A stretch of DNA of 64,000 nt from Thermoanaerobaculum sp. (GTDB taxonomy: Bacteria; Acidobacteriota; Thermoanaerobaculia; Multivoradales; UBA5704), in the NCBI GenBank assembly GCA_021154885.1, contig JAJKHS010000066.1, positions 1 through 64,000 on the forward strand, given 5' to 3'. Both the position numbers and the translations under genes were made by a program. Shown here piece by piece: positions 16,541-26,019 of this stretch. The notes beneath the pieces were generated by a model. That model saw only the letters and a list, made by a program, of their open reading frames with translations. It was not told the origin of the DNA and did not search any database. Numbering within the stretch: the first letter of the stretch is position 1; every line of letters starts with the position of its first letter.

Positions 16541-18043
16541 GTGGAAGCCGAAGTCAAGTATCCGCGCCCGGCCGGCCGGGAAGCCGCGATGATGGCGGAG
16601 GACGCCGTCCCGCTCGACGACCCGGCCGCGGAGCGCTACCGCGTGGAGCGCTCCGCCCATTGGGACGAGGTCGCCCGCCGCTGGGACGGCCGCCAGGGGC
16701 TGGGAGGCGCCTACCACCGGCGCCTGGCGCGCATCTACCGCTTCCTGGTCCCCAAGGGGCTGCGGGTGCTGGAGCTCGGCTGCGGCGCGGGGGACCTGCT
16801 GGCCGCCCTGGAGCCGGCGGTGGGTGTCGGGATCGACTTTTCGGGCGAGATGGTGCGGCGGGCCGCCGCGCGCCACCCTCACCTGCGCTTCCTCGAGGCC
16901 GACGTCCACGAGGTCGGCGGCCTGGGAGAGACCTTCGACGTCGTGGTCCTCTCCGACCTCGTCAACGACGCCTGGGACGTGCAGCGGCTGTTCGCGCGCC
17001 TCCTGCCGCTCACCACTCCCCGTACGCGGGTGATCCTCAACGTCTACAGCCGTTTGTGGGAGCTGCCGCTGGCCCTGGCGCAGCGGCTGCGCCTCGCCCG
17101 GCCGGTCCTGCACCAGAACTGGCTGACCGTCCACGACGTGACCAACCTGCTGCGCCTGGCCGGCTTCGCGCCGATCCGGCACTGGGAGGAGGTGCTGCTG
17201 CCGCTGCCTCTCCCCCTGCTCGCGCCGTTCTGCAACCGCTTCCTGGTCCGGCTGTGGCCGTTCCGGCACCTGGCGCTGTGCAACTTCGTGGTGGCCCGGC
17301 CCGCGGCCCGGCCGCGGCAGGAGGAGCCGCTCGTCTCGGTGGTGGTGCCCGCCCGCAACGAGGAGGGGAACGTCGCCGCCGTCTTCAGCCGGCTGCCGGA
17401 GATGGGGCGAGGCACCGAGCTGATCTTCGTCGAGGGGCACTCGACCGACGGCACCTGGGCGGCCATCGAGCGCGAGATCGCGGCGCACCCCGAGCGGCGG
17501 GCCAGGGCCTGCCGCCAGACCGGCAGGGGCAAGGGGGACGCCGTGCGCCTCGGTTTCGCCCAGGCGAGCGGCGACGTGCTGATGATCCTCGACGCCGATC
17601 TCACGGTGCCGCCCGAGGACCTCCCCCGCTTCTATGAGGTGATCCGCTCCGGGCAGGGCGAATTCGTCAACGGCGTGCGGCTCGTCTATCCCATGGAGGA
17701 GCAGGCGATGCGCTTCGCCAACCTGCTGGGCAACAAGTTCTTCAGCCTGGTCTTCTCCTGGCTGCTGGGCCAGCCGATCAAGGACACGCTCTGCGGAACC
17801 AAGGTCCTGCGGCGGGAGGACTACGAGCAACTCGCCGCCAACCGCGCCTACTTCGGCGACTTCGATCCCTTCGGCGATTTCGACCTCCTCTTCGGCAGCG
17901 CCAGGCTCAACCTGGAGATCGTCGAGGTGCCGGTGCGCTACCGCGAGCGGACCTACGGCACCACCAACATCCAGCGCTGGCGCCACGGCTGGCTCCTCCT
18001 CAAGATGTGCGCCTTCGCCGCCGGGCGGATCAAGTTCGTCTGA
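16541..18043 (+). CDS. SAM methyltransferase-GT2 glycosyltransferase fusion
   Basis: This is a 500-residue two-domain protein. Residues about 35-265 are a class I methyltransferase: LRVLELGCGAGDLLAALEPA, GIDFSGEMVRRAA and a DVVVLSDLVNDAWD motif. Residues about 268-500 are a GT2, DPM1/DPG-synthase-like glycosyltransferase: VSVVVPARNEEGNVAAVF, ELIFVEGHSTDGTW, KGDAVRLGFAQASGDVLMIL followed by DADLTV with the metal-binding acidic residues, and a KDTLCGTKVLRRE signature. The GTG start has AAGGAG eight bases upstream. It is followed, with a one-base overlap (TGATG), by a second methyltransferase. A coupled sugar-transfer and methylation step is likely, on an unknown acceptor. Confidence 0.88.
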   Translation: MEAEVKYPRPAGREAAMMAEDAVPLDDPAAERYRVERSAHWDEVARRWDGRQGLGGAYHRRLARIYRFLVPKGLRVLELGCGAGDLLAALEPAVGVGIDFSGEMVRRAAARHPHLRFLEADVHEVGGLGETFDVVVLSDLVNDAWDVQRLFARLLPLTTPRTRVILNVYSRLWELPLALAQRLRLARPVLHQNWLTVHDVTNLLRLAGFAPIRHWEEVLLPLPLPLLAPFCNRFLVRLWPFRHLALCNFVVARPAARPRQEEPLVSVVVPARNEEGNVAAVFSRLPEMGRGTELIFVEGHSTDGTWAAIEREIAAHPERRARACRQTGRGKGDAVRLGFAQASGDVLMILDADLTVPPEDLPRFYEVIRSGQGEFVNGVRLVYPMEEQAMRFANLLGNKFFSLVFSWLLGQPIKDTLCGTKVLRREDYEQLAANRAYFGDFDPFGDFDLLFGSARLNLEIVEVPVRYRERTYGTTNIQRWRHGWLLLKMCAFAAGRIKFV

Positions 18044-18819
18044 TGGCCGGCCTCAAGCGCTGGCTGGAGCACCCGCTCACCCGCGGTCTCGACCTCGACG
18101 ATCCGCGCACGACCCACCTGCGCCGGCGGATCCTCGCCGAGAAACGGTTCCTGCGGCGAATCTACGAGGAGTGGTATGCGGCGCTCGCCGCCTCCCTCCC
18201 GGCGGGCGAGGGAGCGGTGCTCGAATTGGGATCGGGCGCCGGGTTCCTCGCCGACTTCGTCCCCGGGCTGGTGCGCTCCGAGGTCTTCTACGCGCCGGGG
18301 ATCGACGCCGTGCTCGACGGGCTCGCCCTGCCCTTCGCCGCCGGCTCGCTGCGCGCCATCGCGATGACCAACGTCCTCCACCACCTGCCCCGGCCCACGC
18401 GCTTCTTCGCGGAGGCGGCGCGCTGCGTCCACGCCGGCGGGGTGGTGACGATGATCGAGCCGTGGGTCACCCCCTGGTCCCGGTGGGTCTACACACGGCT
18501 CCACCACGAGCCGTTCGAGCCCGCGGCCGCGGAGTGGGAGCTGCCGGGCGGCGGACCGCTGTCGGGGGCCAACGGCGCGCTCCCCTGGATCCTCTTCCAG
18601 CGCGACCGGGAGCGGTTCGCGCGCGAGGCGCCCGAGTGGCGGGTGCGCGCGATCGAGCCGCTGATGCCGCTGCGCTACCTGGTCTCCGGGGGGGTCTCGC
18701 TGCGCGGCCTGGTACCCGCCGGCACCTACCCCCTCTGGCGCGGGGTCGAGCGGGCCCTCTCTCCCTGGCGGCAGCGGCTCGCCATGTTCGCCCACGTGGT
18801 GCTCGATCGCCGGCCCTGA
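18043..18819 (+). CDS. Class I SAM-dependent methyltransferase
   Basis: This is a 258-residue methyltransferase. The SAM site is AVLELGSGAGFLADFVPG near residue 65; a short acidic loop (APGIDAVLDGLALPFAAGSL) follows, then TNVLHHLPRPTRFFAEAARC, typical of the ubiE/type-11 group. Its start shares one base with the stop of the fusion gene upstream, so both are likely made together. The C-terminal third is hydrophobic with aromatic residues and may bind a lipid or lipid-linked substrate. The target is unknown. Confidence 0.83.
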   Translation: MAGLKRWLEHPLTRGLDLDDPRTTHLRRRILAEKRFLRRIYEEWYAALAASLPAGEGAVLELGSGAGFLADFVPGLVRSEVFYAPGIDAVLDGLALPFAAGSLRAIAMTNVLHHLPRPTRFFAEAARCVHAGGVVTMIEPWVTPWSRWVYTRLHHEPFEPAAAEWELPGGGPLSGANGALPWILFQRDRERFAREAPEWRVRAIEPLMPLRYLVSGGVSLRGLVPAGTYPLWRGVERALSPWRQRLAMFAHVVLDRRP

Positions 18820-18838
18820 AGCTCACCTGGAGATCCGC

Positions 18839-20632
18839 GTGCACCCCGACGAGCAGACCCGCACACAGCTCCCGGCTTCCCGAGAGGCTCTCTGGCTCTC
18901 GCTGGTCCTCGCGGCCGGGCTGCTGACGCGGCTCGCCTTCGTCACCGCCTTCCCCATCCAGCCGGTGTCCGACTTCCGCAGCCTGCTCGATTTCGGCCTG
19001 TGGATGCGGGACCGTTCGGTGGTGACCGGAGGATTCTACTGGGACCTCCTGAACCCCGGGCTCCCCCTCGTCCTGTCCCTGCTCCTGCGGCTCTTCCCCG
19101 CGTCCCCGGAGGCCGTGGCCCGCGTCGCGACGGCGGTGGCTACGGGCCTGGTGCCGGGGCTCCCCTTCGCGCTCTGGCGCGGCGTCCTCCCCTTCCGGGT
19201 CCGCCTCCTGGCCGCCGGAGCGCTCGCCCTCTGGCCTGGTCAGATCGCCTTCTCAGGGGTTGTGGCGCAGGACAACTGGGTCCTGCTCCCCGTCGTCGCC
19301 CTGGCCGCCCTGGCCGTGCGATGCGTGCTCGCCGGGCGCGGTCATCCGGTCGCCGCCGGGCTGCTCTACGCCCTGGGCGTCGCCATCCGTCAGGAGATGC
19401 TGATCGTGCTCCTCCCCCTGCTCGCGGCGGCGAGCCTCGGGTCCTGGCGGGCCGATCGCCTGCGGCGGGCTCTCCTCCCCTGCCTGCTGGCGGCCGGCGT
19501 TCCGCTCCTGCTGCTGGCGTTCCAGCGCCAGGCGGCCACGGGGCGCTTCGCGGTGACCACGGAGCACGGCGGCCTGTCTCTCCTGGGCTCCTACGTCCCC
19601 GGGGCCACGGCGAATGCCTGGGCCGACCCGCTGCCGTACGTCGCCTCCGTCGAGCCCGAGCTGCTGGAGCATCCGGAAGAGCTGAAGCGGCAGTCCGTCC
19701 GGCTGGCCCTCAAGGCGGCGCGGGCGAGGCCCGTCTTCCACGCCGCCCGCATCGCCGCCTTCACCCTCGAGTTCGCCTTCCACAGCGAGGCCGACAACCT
19801 GTACTGGAGCCTCATGGTGCCGGGAGGCTTTTCCCCCTCCCGCTCCGGTCGCGCTCTGGAATTCGCGCGCTTCGTGTCCCCCCTCCTCCAGGGGGAGATG
19901 GCCCTCCTGCTCGCTCTCTTCCTGGTCGCCCTGGGGCTGACGCCCTTGCGCTGGGATCAGCCGGTCTGGCTGCTGGCCGCGGCCATGGTCCTGAAGATCG
20001 GCCTCCATGCCGTGACCACCGCCCAGGGAAGGTTCTTCCTTCCCGTGACGGCGCTGCAGATCCTGGTAATCGCGATGGCCGCAGGGGGTGCGGTGGGCCG
20101 GGCGTCCCGCCGGCGGGTGATGGCGGCGCTCGCCGCCGGCGGCATCGCCGCGGCCGGGGTCTGCTGGCTCGCCCCCTGGGCCGTCGGCCGGGTTCGAGCG
20201 CGCGACGTGGACCACCAGCGGATCTATCGTTTCCCCCTCACCGACCTTCCGGCCGCGCCAAAGCTCTTCGACTGCGTGGTCCGGCGGGGCCGGCTGGTGA
20301 GCCTCTTCTACAATCAAGGCACGATCGAGACAATCCACCCCGATCCATCTCCGTCTCCCGGCGAGCCCGCCGCCCTGGAATGCGCTGCCAAGGGCCCTCT
20401 CCCCCCTTCTCCCCCGCTCCTTCGCCTCCTCGCTCCGGAGCCCTCCGGCGGGTTGCAGGAGGAACGGGTGGTGGTGGACGGCCGGGAGGTCCCCGTCCGC
20501 GACCTGGCCGCAGCGCCGGGGGCAGGCGGGGTCGAGGTACGGCGGACGTTCTCGATCGAGCTGATGACGGTCGCCCCCGAGGGGGAGGCGATCTCCTTTC
20601 AGCTCCTGCCTGCACCGGCAGGGAAACGATGA
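18839..20632 (+). CDS. Polytopic membrane glycosyltransferase, GT39/ArnT-like
   Basis: This is a 597-residue membrane protein with about eleven hydrophobic segments and a C-terminal extracytoplasmic domain of around 150 residues. The first loop holds FPIQPVSDFRSLLDFGLWMR; an acidic residue in this loop is typical of GT39/PMT-like enzymes that use polyprenyl-phosphate sugars. A second loop has SEADNLYWSLMVPGGF. The GTG start follows TGGAGA by six bases. It lies at the end of the plus-strand run and converges with the minus-strand GT4 gene. Function is assigned from topology and context, not from a full motif match. Confidence 0.74.
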   Translation: MHPDEQTRTQLPASREALWLSLVLAAGLLTRLAFVTAFPIQPVSDFRSLLDFGLWMRDRSVVTGGFYWDLLNPGLPLVLSLLLRLFPASPEAVARVATAVATGLVPGLPFALWRGVLPFRVRLLAAGALALWPGQIAFSGVVAQDNWVLLPVVALAALAVRCVLAGRGHPVAAGLLYALGVAIRQEMLIVLLPLLAAASLGSWRADRLRRALLPCLLAAGVPLLLLAFQRQAATGRFAVTTEHGGLSLLGSYVPGATANAWADPLPYVASVEPELLEHPEELKRQSVRLALKAARARPVFHAARIAAFTLEFAFHSEADNLYWSLMVPGGFSPSRSGRALEFARFVSPLLQGEMALLLALFLVALGLTPLRWDQPVWLLAAAMVLKIGLHAVTTAQGRFFLPVTALQILVIAMAAGGAVGRASRRRVMAALAAGGIAAAGVCWLAPWAVGRVRARDVDHQRIYRFPLTDLPAAPKLFDCVVRRGRLVSLFYNQGTIETIHPDPSPSPGEPAALECAAKGPLPPSPPLLRLLAPEPSGGLQEERVVVDGREVPVRDLAAAPGAGGVEVRRTFSIELMTVAPEGEAISFQLLPAPAGKR

Positions 20633-20645
20633 GGCCGATCGCCGG

Positions 20646-21725
20646 TCAACGCTGTCCGGCCGCGCGCTCCAGCTCGGCGGCGAGCACGGCGAGCGCCGGG
20701 CCGGGGGCGAAGCGCTCGAGGACGATCTCGCGGGCGCGCCGGCCGCACGCCTCGCGCAGGCGGGCATCGCCCAGCAGGGCCTGGAGCCGGTCGGCGGCGG
20801 ACCGGGTGGAGCCCGGACGGTAGAGGCCGCCGCTCACGCCGTCCGCCACGAAGTCGGTGAACGGCCCCGAGTCCGGCACCAGCACGGCGCAGCGGCGGGC
20901 CATGGCCTCGACGACCGTCATGCCGAAGGATTCGCCGCGCGAGGTGGTCACGGCGACACCGCCCGAGTCGCGCACGGCATCGAAGAAGGCGGGGATGCGC
21001 TCGTGCGGCAGCCCCCGGAACCAGCGCAGACGGTGCAGGATGCCCGCCTCCCGGGCGCGCGCCAAGAGCTCCGCCGCTCGCTCCGGCTCCACCGGCCGGC
21101 CCGCGATCCACGCCTCCGCCACGACGCCCCGCTCCGCCAGGGTGCCCGCGATCGCCACGAAACCCTGCCAGTTCTTGTGCTCGTCCAGCCGGCCGACCCA
21201 GGCGAGTACGGGCCGTCGCGGCGGCGCCGGGAACGGCACGGGCGCGGCCACGAGCTCCCGGCGCACGGGGTTGGGGACGACCCGCACGTCGACGCCCTCG
21301 CCCACTCGCTCCGCGACCAGCCGGCGGTGGTGCGGCGAGGGGGTGAAGACGGCCGCCGGCCGCAATACGGGCAGGCGCCGCAGGTACTCGATGTTGTCGA
21401 GGTAGGCCGAGTGGCACTCGACGACCAGCGGCGGCAGAGGGGGCAGCGGCGGCAGGCCCGGCGCGGGCTCCTCGTAGCCGGCGAGGACCTCGGCCGTATC
21501 GATCGTGGAGACGAGGTCGAAGCCGCGGGCGAAGGCGAGGCAGGCTGCGGCGTCTCCCACGCGCACGCGGTCCTCCAGACCGGAGAAGATGGAGCGCCCC
21601 CCGAAATCGTGGAAGAACCAGGCGTGCGCCTCAATGCCGTGCGCCGCGAGCCCGTCCAGGCGGGCGCGCAGGACCGCCTCCACCCCGCCCAGGGTCAGGT
21701 AGCTGTAGACGAACAGGGCTCTCAT
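20646..21725 (-). CDS. Glycosyltransferase family 4
   Basis: This is a 359-residue GT-B transferase. It starts MRALFVYSYLTLGGVEAVLR, a normal GT4 opening with the glycine-rich acceptor loop. Further on are VRVVPNPVRREL, VLAWVGRLDEHKNWQGFV and the donor site SRGESFGMTVVEAMARRCAV. Its start overlaps the end of the pyruvyltransferase fusion by four bases (ATGA at 21722-21725), so it is the last gene of a three-gene minus-strand operon with wecB and the fusion. The linkage is unknown. Confidence 0.87.
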   Translation of the reverse strand: MRALFVYSYLTLGGVEAVLRARLDGLAAHGIEAHAWFFHDFGGRSIFSGLEDRVRVGDAAACLAFARGFDLVSTIDTAEVLAGYEEPAPGLPPLPPLPPLVVECHSAYLDNIEYLRRLPVLRPAAVFTPSPHHRRLVAERVGEGVDVRVVPNPVRRELVAAPVPFPAPPRRPVLAWVGRLDEHKNWQGFVAIAGTLAERGVVAEAWIAGRPVEPERAAELLARAREAGILHRLRWFRGLPHERIPAFFDAVRDSGGVAVTTSRGESFGMTVVEAMARRCAVLVPDSGPFTDFVADGVSGGLYRPGSTRSAADRLQALLGDARLREACGRRAREIVLERFAPGPALAVLAAELERAAGQR

Positions 21726-24688
21726 GGCGCGGCACCGAGCAGGGCCCGCTTCTCCGCCACCCGCTGGTCCCCTCGTGCGAGCGCCGCCAGCAGCTCGTCG
21801 AGCCGGTGCGCCCAGGTGCAGGCGGCGGCGAAGGCGCGCCGCCCGGCGGCCGCCGCCGGCGGCAGGGCGGCCGCCCGCTCGAGCGCCGCGAGGAAGCCCC
21901 CGACGTCCTCGGCGCGCTGCACGAAGCCCTCGCCGCCCGGTGGCGGATAGACGCCGGTGCACACCACCGGCAGGCCCATGGCCAGGTACTCGTAGGTCTT
22001 GATGGGATCGGCGCCGGCCGCCAGGCGGTCCGGCCGGAAGGGGACGATCGCCACGTCCCAGTGGGCGGCGAAGGCCGCGAGATCGCTCTGCGGCTGCTTA
22101 CCGAGCAGCTCGACGTTGGCGGGCACGGCGACGCCCTCGGGGCTGCCGCCGTAGCCGATGAGGTAGAACCGCCAGGAGGGGCGCCGCCGCGCCGCCGCGG
22201 CCACCAGCTCCCAGTCGAACCAGGCGCCCGCCAGGTAGCCGAAGTAGCCGACGGTGACCTCGCCCCGGGGGAGCGGGCGCGGCTCGCGCACCGCCTCGAT
22301 ACCCGCCCGCACGCCGTTGCGCACGATCTGCACCTCCTCCCCTCCCAACTTGCGCAGCCTGGCGGCCAGCGTGTCGTTGATGGCGAAGACGGCGTCGGCG
22401 GCGTTGATCAGGTGCCCCTCGAATCCCTCGTCGTACCACACCGCCTGCCCGACCCGCTGGAACTCCTCCCAGTCGTCGAGCGCGTCGTAGACGGTGGTCC
22501 AGCCCGCCGCGTTGGCGGCGGCGAGGAGCTCGAAGAAGCCGGGATGGGGGAACTCGATCATCAGGATCCGGGAGAGCCCGGCGAAGGCGCCCGTCAGCGC
22601 CTCGGGATGGTCGGTCACGACGTCGATCGGGATCTGCAGGATGCCGTCCGTCACCCGGTCCTGAGGGCGCCACTCGCTCTTCCACCAGCGCCAGTAGACG
22701 AAGACCACGGGGATGCCGCGCCGCGACAGCTCGAGCGCGAGCTGCGTCGGGCGCTGGCCTTCGCTCTCGACGAGCTGGGTGGCCGAGACGATCGCCACCA
22801 CCGTGGGCCCGCCGGCCGCACGGACGCGGTCCTCGAAACGGAGGAGATCGCCCCGGGGATCGGGCGCGGGCTCGCCGGGGGCTGCGGGCGCGGGCCCCGG
22901 AGCGGCAAGGGCGGCAGGAGCGGCGGGAGCGTGGGGAAGACGGCGGCCGAGCGCGCCGCGGACCTGGCGATAGATCCGGCGCCGGCGCGTGCCCTCCGGC
23001 AACAGGCGCCGCATCGCCGCCCAGAACCGGGAGACCAGGCGGTAGGCGATCGTGGCCTCGAGCTCGCTCAGCCGCCGGTCGAGGTCGTTGCGTTCCGCCA
23101 GCACCAGATCGCGCTGCTCGCGAATCTGCCGGTAGGTGACGAGGGCGTCCTCCTGCTGCCTGAGGACGAGCTCCTGCTGCTGCAGCGCCAGCTCCTGCTG
23201 CCGGAGGGCCAGGAGGACCACCTCCTGCTCCTGCGTCCTCTCTTCCAACGCCTGGCGCTGCTCCCCGGCGATCCGCCGCTGCTCCTCGGCGATCCGCCGC
23301 CTCTCCTCGGCGATCCGCCGCTGCTCCTCGGTCTCCTGCTGCTGGGACTGGAGCCAGGTCCGGTATTGCTCCATCTCCTGCCATTGGCGCTCGATGACGG
23401 CTCCCCGCTCGTGGATCACGGCGTTGCGGGCCGCGACGTCGTGCAGGCGCCCCTCCAGGGCGTGACCCGCGAATCGCCGCAGCACCTCCAGGTCCGTTGC
23501 GGCGAGCGGCGGCGGGAGGGGCGCGTCGCCGGCGAGGAGCTCGCCCGCCAGCTCGACGTTCCTCTCGGCGGCCTGCTTGAGCTCGCGGCTGGCGGCCAGG
23601 AAGTCGCGGCGCAACGCCTCCCGCGCTCCCCAGGCGCGCTCCAGGAGAGGGCCGAGGCCTCCAAGGTCGGAGAGATCGAGGCAGAGCTCCTCGTGGCCGG
23701 CGAGGCGCGCCAGTTGCCTCACCTTCGGGTCGTAGGCGAGCGCCACCGCCGACGTGCCGCTCAGCAGGGCGAAGAGGACGGAGTGCAGCCGCAGCCCGAT
23801 CAGCAGGTCGCAGCTCCCCACCACCGCGGCGATCTCCTCCGGCGAGCCGCCGCTGCCGAGGCTGCGCACGTCCGCCGCCGGCAGGCCGCCGGCCGCCAGC
23901 TTCACCCGCAGCCGCGCGAGCGCGGGATCGTCGTAGCCGGCGTGGAAGGGAACGAGCAGCACCTGCGCCCCGTGCGAGCGGGCGAAGGCCGCCACGGCCG
24001 CTGCCAGACCCGTCTCCCAGGTCTCCTGGGAAACGCCGAAATCCCAAGGCCGGGGAGTGAGGCCGACGACCGGCCTCCCCGCGGCGATCCCCGCCGCCGC
24101 CATCAGGCTCCGCGCCCGCTCCTCGCCGGCCGGCTCCAAGGCGAACGCCGGGTCGGCCGTGACCTCCACCCGCTCCCCCGCCACTCCGATCTGCTCCAGC
24201 AGAGCTTTCGATTCGGCGTCCCGCACGCTGGCGCGGGAGGCCAGCGCGAAGGCCAGCCGCACGGCCTCGCGCCCCTCGGGGGTGAACAGCGGGCCGACGC
24301 CGCAGGCATAGATCAACAGCGGCTTGGCGAACAGCCAGGCGAGCAGAGGGAAGCTCGCGTAGTGGGCGAGGTCCGGCGCCTCGTTGTCCAGCAGCCGGCC
24401 GGGATCGAAACCCCAGTAGTCGAAGAAGATCCCGCCGCCGCCGAGGATCAGCAGGTCCGTTTGCCGCAGGGCCTCCGCGAGGGGGGCCCAGTCTCCCCAG
24501 TACAGGGCCTCGACGCCGTGCTGGGCCCGGGTGGCGGCGACGTCTCCCGAGACCACCTGGAGGCGGGCATCGGGCCGGCGGGCGCGCAGCCCGCGCAGCA
24601 GGACGCTGAGGATGGCCTCGTCGCCGGTATTCCCCTGGCCATAGGAGCCGGCGATCAACACGCGCTGGGACGGCGGGGAGGTGGTCAA
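21722..24688 (-). CDS. Polysaccharide pyruvyltransferase-coiled coil-GT4 fusion
   Basis: This is a 988-residue protein with three parts. Residues 1-350 are a CsaB-like polysaccharide pyruvyltransferase: VLIAGSYGQGNTGDEAILSV, LLILGGGGIFFDYWG and LLIGLRLHSVLFALLSGTSA, which adds a ketal pyruvate from PEP to a sugar. Residues about 420-560 are a Glu/Gln/Arg-rich coiled coil with EEQRRIAEERRRIAEEQRR-type repeats. Residues about 640-975 are a GT4-type transferase with TVGYFGYLAGAWFDWELVAA and PIKTYEYLAMGLPVVCTGVY. The coiled coil may set the distance between the two active sites, as length-measuring coils do in O-antigen systems. It overlaps wecB by four bases. Confidence 0.85.
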   Translation of the reverse strand: MTTSPPSQRVLIAGSYGQGNTGDEAILSVLLRGLRARRPDARLQVVSGDVAATRAQHGVEALYWGDWAPLAEALRQTDLLILGGGGIFFDYWGFDPGRLLDNEAPDLAHYASFPLLAWLFAKPLLIYACGVGPLFTPEGREAVRLAFALASRASVRDAESKALLEQIGVAGERVEVTADPAFALEPAGEERARSLMAAAGIAAGRPVVGLTPRPWDFGVSQETWETGLAAAVAAFARSHGAQVLLVPFHAGYDDPALARLRVKLAAGGLPAADVRSLGSGGSPEEIAAVVGSCDLLIGLRLHSVLFALLSGTSAVALAYDPKVRQLARLAGHEELCLDLSDLGGLGPLLERAWGAREALRRDFLAASRELKQAAERNVELAGELLAGDAPLPPPLAATDLEVLRRFAGHALEGRLHDVAARNAVIHERGAVIERQWQEMEQYRTWLQSQQQETEEQRRIAEERRRIAEEQRRIAGEQRQALEERTQEQEVVLLALRQQELALQQQELVLRQQEDALVTYRQIREQRDLVLAERNDLDRRLSELEATIAYRLVSRFWAAMRRLLPEGTRRRRIYRQVRGALGRRLPHAPAAPAALAAPGPAPAAPGEPAPDPRGDLLRFEDRVRAAGGPTVVAIVSATQLVESEGQRPTQLALELSRRGIPVVFVYWRWWKSEWRPQDRVTDGILQIPIDVVTDHPEALTGAFAGLSRILMIEFPHPGFFELLAAANAAGWTTVYDALDDWEEFQRVGQAVWYDEGFEGHLINAADAVFAINDTLAARLRKLGGEEVQIVRNGVRAGIEAVREPRPLPRGEVTVGYFGYLAGAWFDWELVAAAARRRPSWRFYLIGYGGSPEGVAVPANVELLGKQPQSDLAAFAAHWDVAIVPFRPDRLAAGADPIKTYEYLAMGLPVVCTGVYPPPGGEGFVQRAEDVGGFLAALERAAALPPAAAAGRRAFAAACTWAHRLDELLAALARGDQRVAEKRALLGAAP

Positions 24689-25833
24689 GAGATCTCCGGC
24701 TGGAACGGCGACCAGGGCTCACCCGCCAGGATGGCGGCGATCCGGTCGGCCGCGTGCCCGTCGCCGTAGGGATTGATCGCGCGCGCCATCTCCAGGTAGG
24801 CGTCGGGGGAGAGGAGCAGCCTGGCCGCCTCGTCGAAGATTCGCTCCGGGTCCGTACCCACCAGCCGCGCCACCCCGGCCGCCACGCCCTCCGGGCGCTC
24901 GGTGGTCTCCCGCAGCACCAGCACCGGCTTGCCGAACGCCGGCGCCTCTTCCTGAATCCCGCCGCTGTCGGTCAGGGCGAAGCGGCACCGCGCAAGCATC
25001 GCCACCAGCTCGCGGTAGTCGAGGGGCTCGCGCAGTTCCAGGTTCGCCAGCCCCGACAGGAGCTCGTAGGCCGGACCGCAGACGTTGGGGTTGCGGTGCA
25101 CCGGATAGATCCAGGCGACCTCCGGGAAGCTCTCCGCCAGCCGGCGCAGGGCGGAGAAGATCGCCCGCAGCGGAGCGCCGAAGCTCTCGCGACGGTGCAC
25201 GGTGATCAGCACCTCGGGGCGCTCCGGGGCTCGCGGCGTGTCACAGGCCAGCGCTTCACAAGACAGAAATTGCAGCGCATCGATCACCGTGTTGCCGACG
25301 ACGTGGACCCGCTCCGGATCGCACCCCTCCGCCAGCAGCGCGCGGCCGGCGCACCCGGTCGGGGCGAAAAGGGCGTCGGCCAGCAGATCGATGACCCGCC
25401 GGTTCGCCTCCTCCGGGAACGGCATCCGCAGATTGCCGGTGCGCAGGCCGGCCTCCACGTGTCCCACCCGCACGCCGCGGTGGAAGGCGGCGAGGGCGGC
25501 GCTCATCGCCGTGGTCGTGTCCCCCTGCACCAGCAGCCAGTCGGGCCGCCGGGCTTGCAGGACCTCGTCGAGGGCGGAGAGGGCGCCGGCCGCGAGGCCG
25601 TTGAGCGTCTGGTCGTGCCGCATCAGGCGCAGGTCCAAGTCGGGCGCGAGCCCGAACAGCCCCTGGACCTGCTCCAGCATCTCCCGGTGCTGGCCGGTGG
25701 TGCAGACCGTCACCGCGAAGCGCTCGGGGCGCCGCCGCAACGATGCGATCACCGGCGCCATCTTGATGGCCTCGGGACGAGTTCCATAGACGGCGAGGAT
25801 CTCGAGCGGTAGGGAGTCTGCGGGTACGGTCAA
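24685..25833 (-). CDS. wecB: UDP-N-acetylglucosamine 2-epimerase (non-hydrolysing)
   Basis: The 382-residue protein interconverts UDP-GlcNAc and UDP-ManNAc. It has the family opening LAVYGTRPEAIKMAPV, VCTTGQHREML, the VGHVEAGLRTGNLRMPFPEE segment with active-site acidic residues, ITVHRRESFG, and FALTDSGGIQEEAPAFGKPV. It begins with TTG at 25833, supported by GGAG seven bases upstream; no nearer ATG fits. It leads the minus-strand operon with the pyruvyltransferase fusion and a GT4. Pyruvylated ManNAc is known in cell-wall polymers that bind SLH domains in Gram-positive bacteria, which makes this pairing notable in a window full of SLH proteins. Confidence 0.93.
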   Translation of the reverse strand: MTVPADSLPLEILAVYGTRPEAIKMAPVIASLRRRPERFAVTVCTTGQHREMLEQVQGLFGLAPDLDLRLMRHDQTLNGLAAGALSALDEVLQARRPDWLLVQGDTTTAMSAALAAFHRGVRVGHVEAGLRTGNLRMPFPEEANRRVIDLLADALFAPTGCAGRALLAEGCDPERVHVVGNTVIDALQFLSCEALACDTPRAPERPEVLITVHRRESFGAPLRAIFSALRRLAESFPEVAWIYPVHRNPNVCGPAYELLSGLANLELREPLDYRELVAMLARCRFALTDSGGIQEEAPAFGKPVLVLRETTERPEGVAAGVARLVGTDPERIFDEAARLLLSPDAYLEMARAINPYGDGHAADRIAAILAGEPWSPFQPEIS

Positions 25834-25872
25834 GTCGATCTCCGCGGAGCGTGCCGACGCGCCGCGCGCGCA

Positions 25873-25900
25873 CTATACCGTCCCGTCCAGACAGCGTCCA
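25873..25900 (-). promoter_or_regulatory. Possible promoter of the wecB operon
   Basis: On the minus strand TATAGT (25873-25878) is a good -10 element, with TGGACG 16 bases upstream as a weak -35. Transcription would start near 25866, about 33 bases before the TTG start of wecB. The assignment is by eye only. Confidence 0.4.
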
Positions 25901-26019
25901 GGTCAGGAAGAATGAGCCCCGCCGGCGAGCGACGGGGCGGAGGAGAGGCGCAGGAACCTACGGCAGACCCGGGAGCGGGTCCCAAAGGCTGCACGGTGGA
26001 CGGCGGAGCCGCCCCTTTT

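Noticed and set aside
21806-24769. A 987-codon open frame on the plus strand
   Set aside because: It is antisense to the pyruvyltransferase fusion. Its low-complexity protein (long LLL/QL runs) mirrors the coiled-coil codons.
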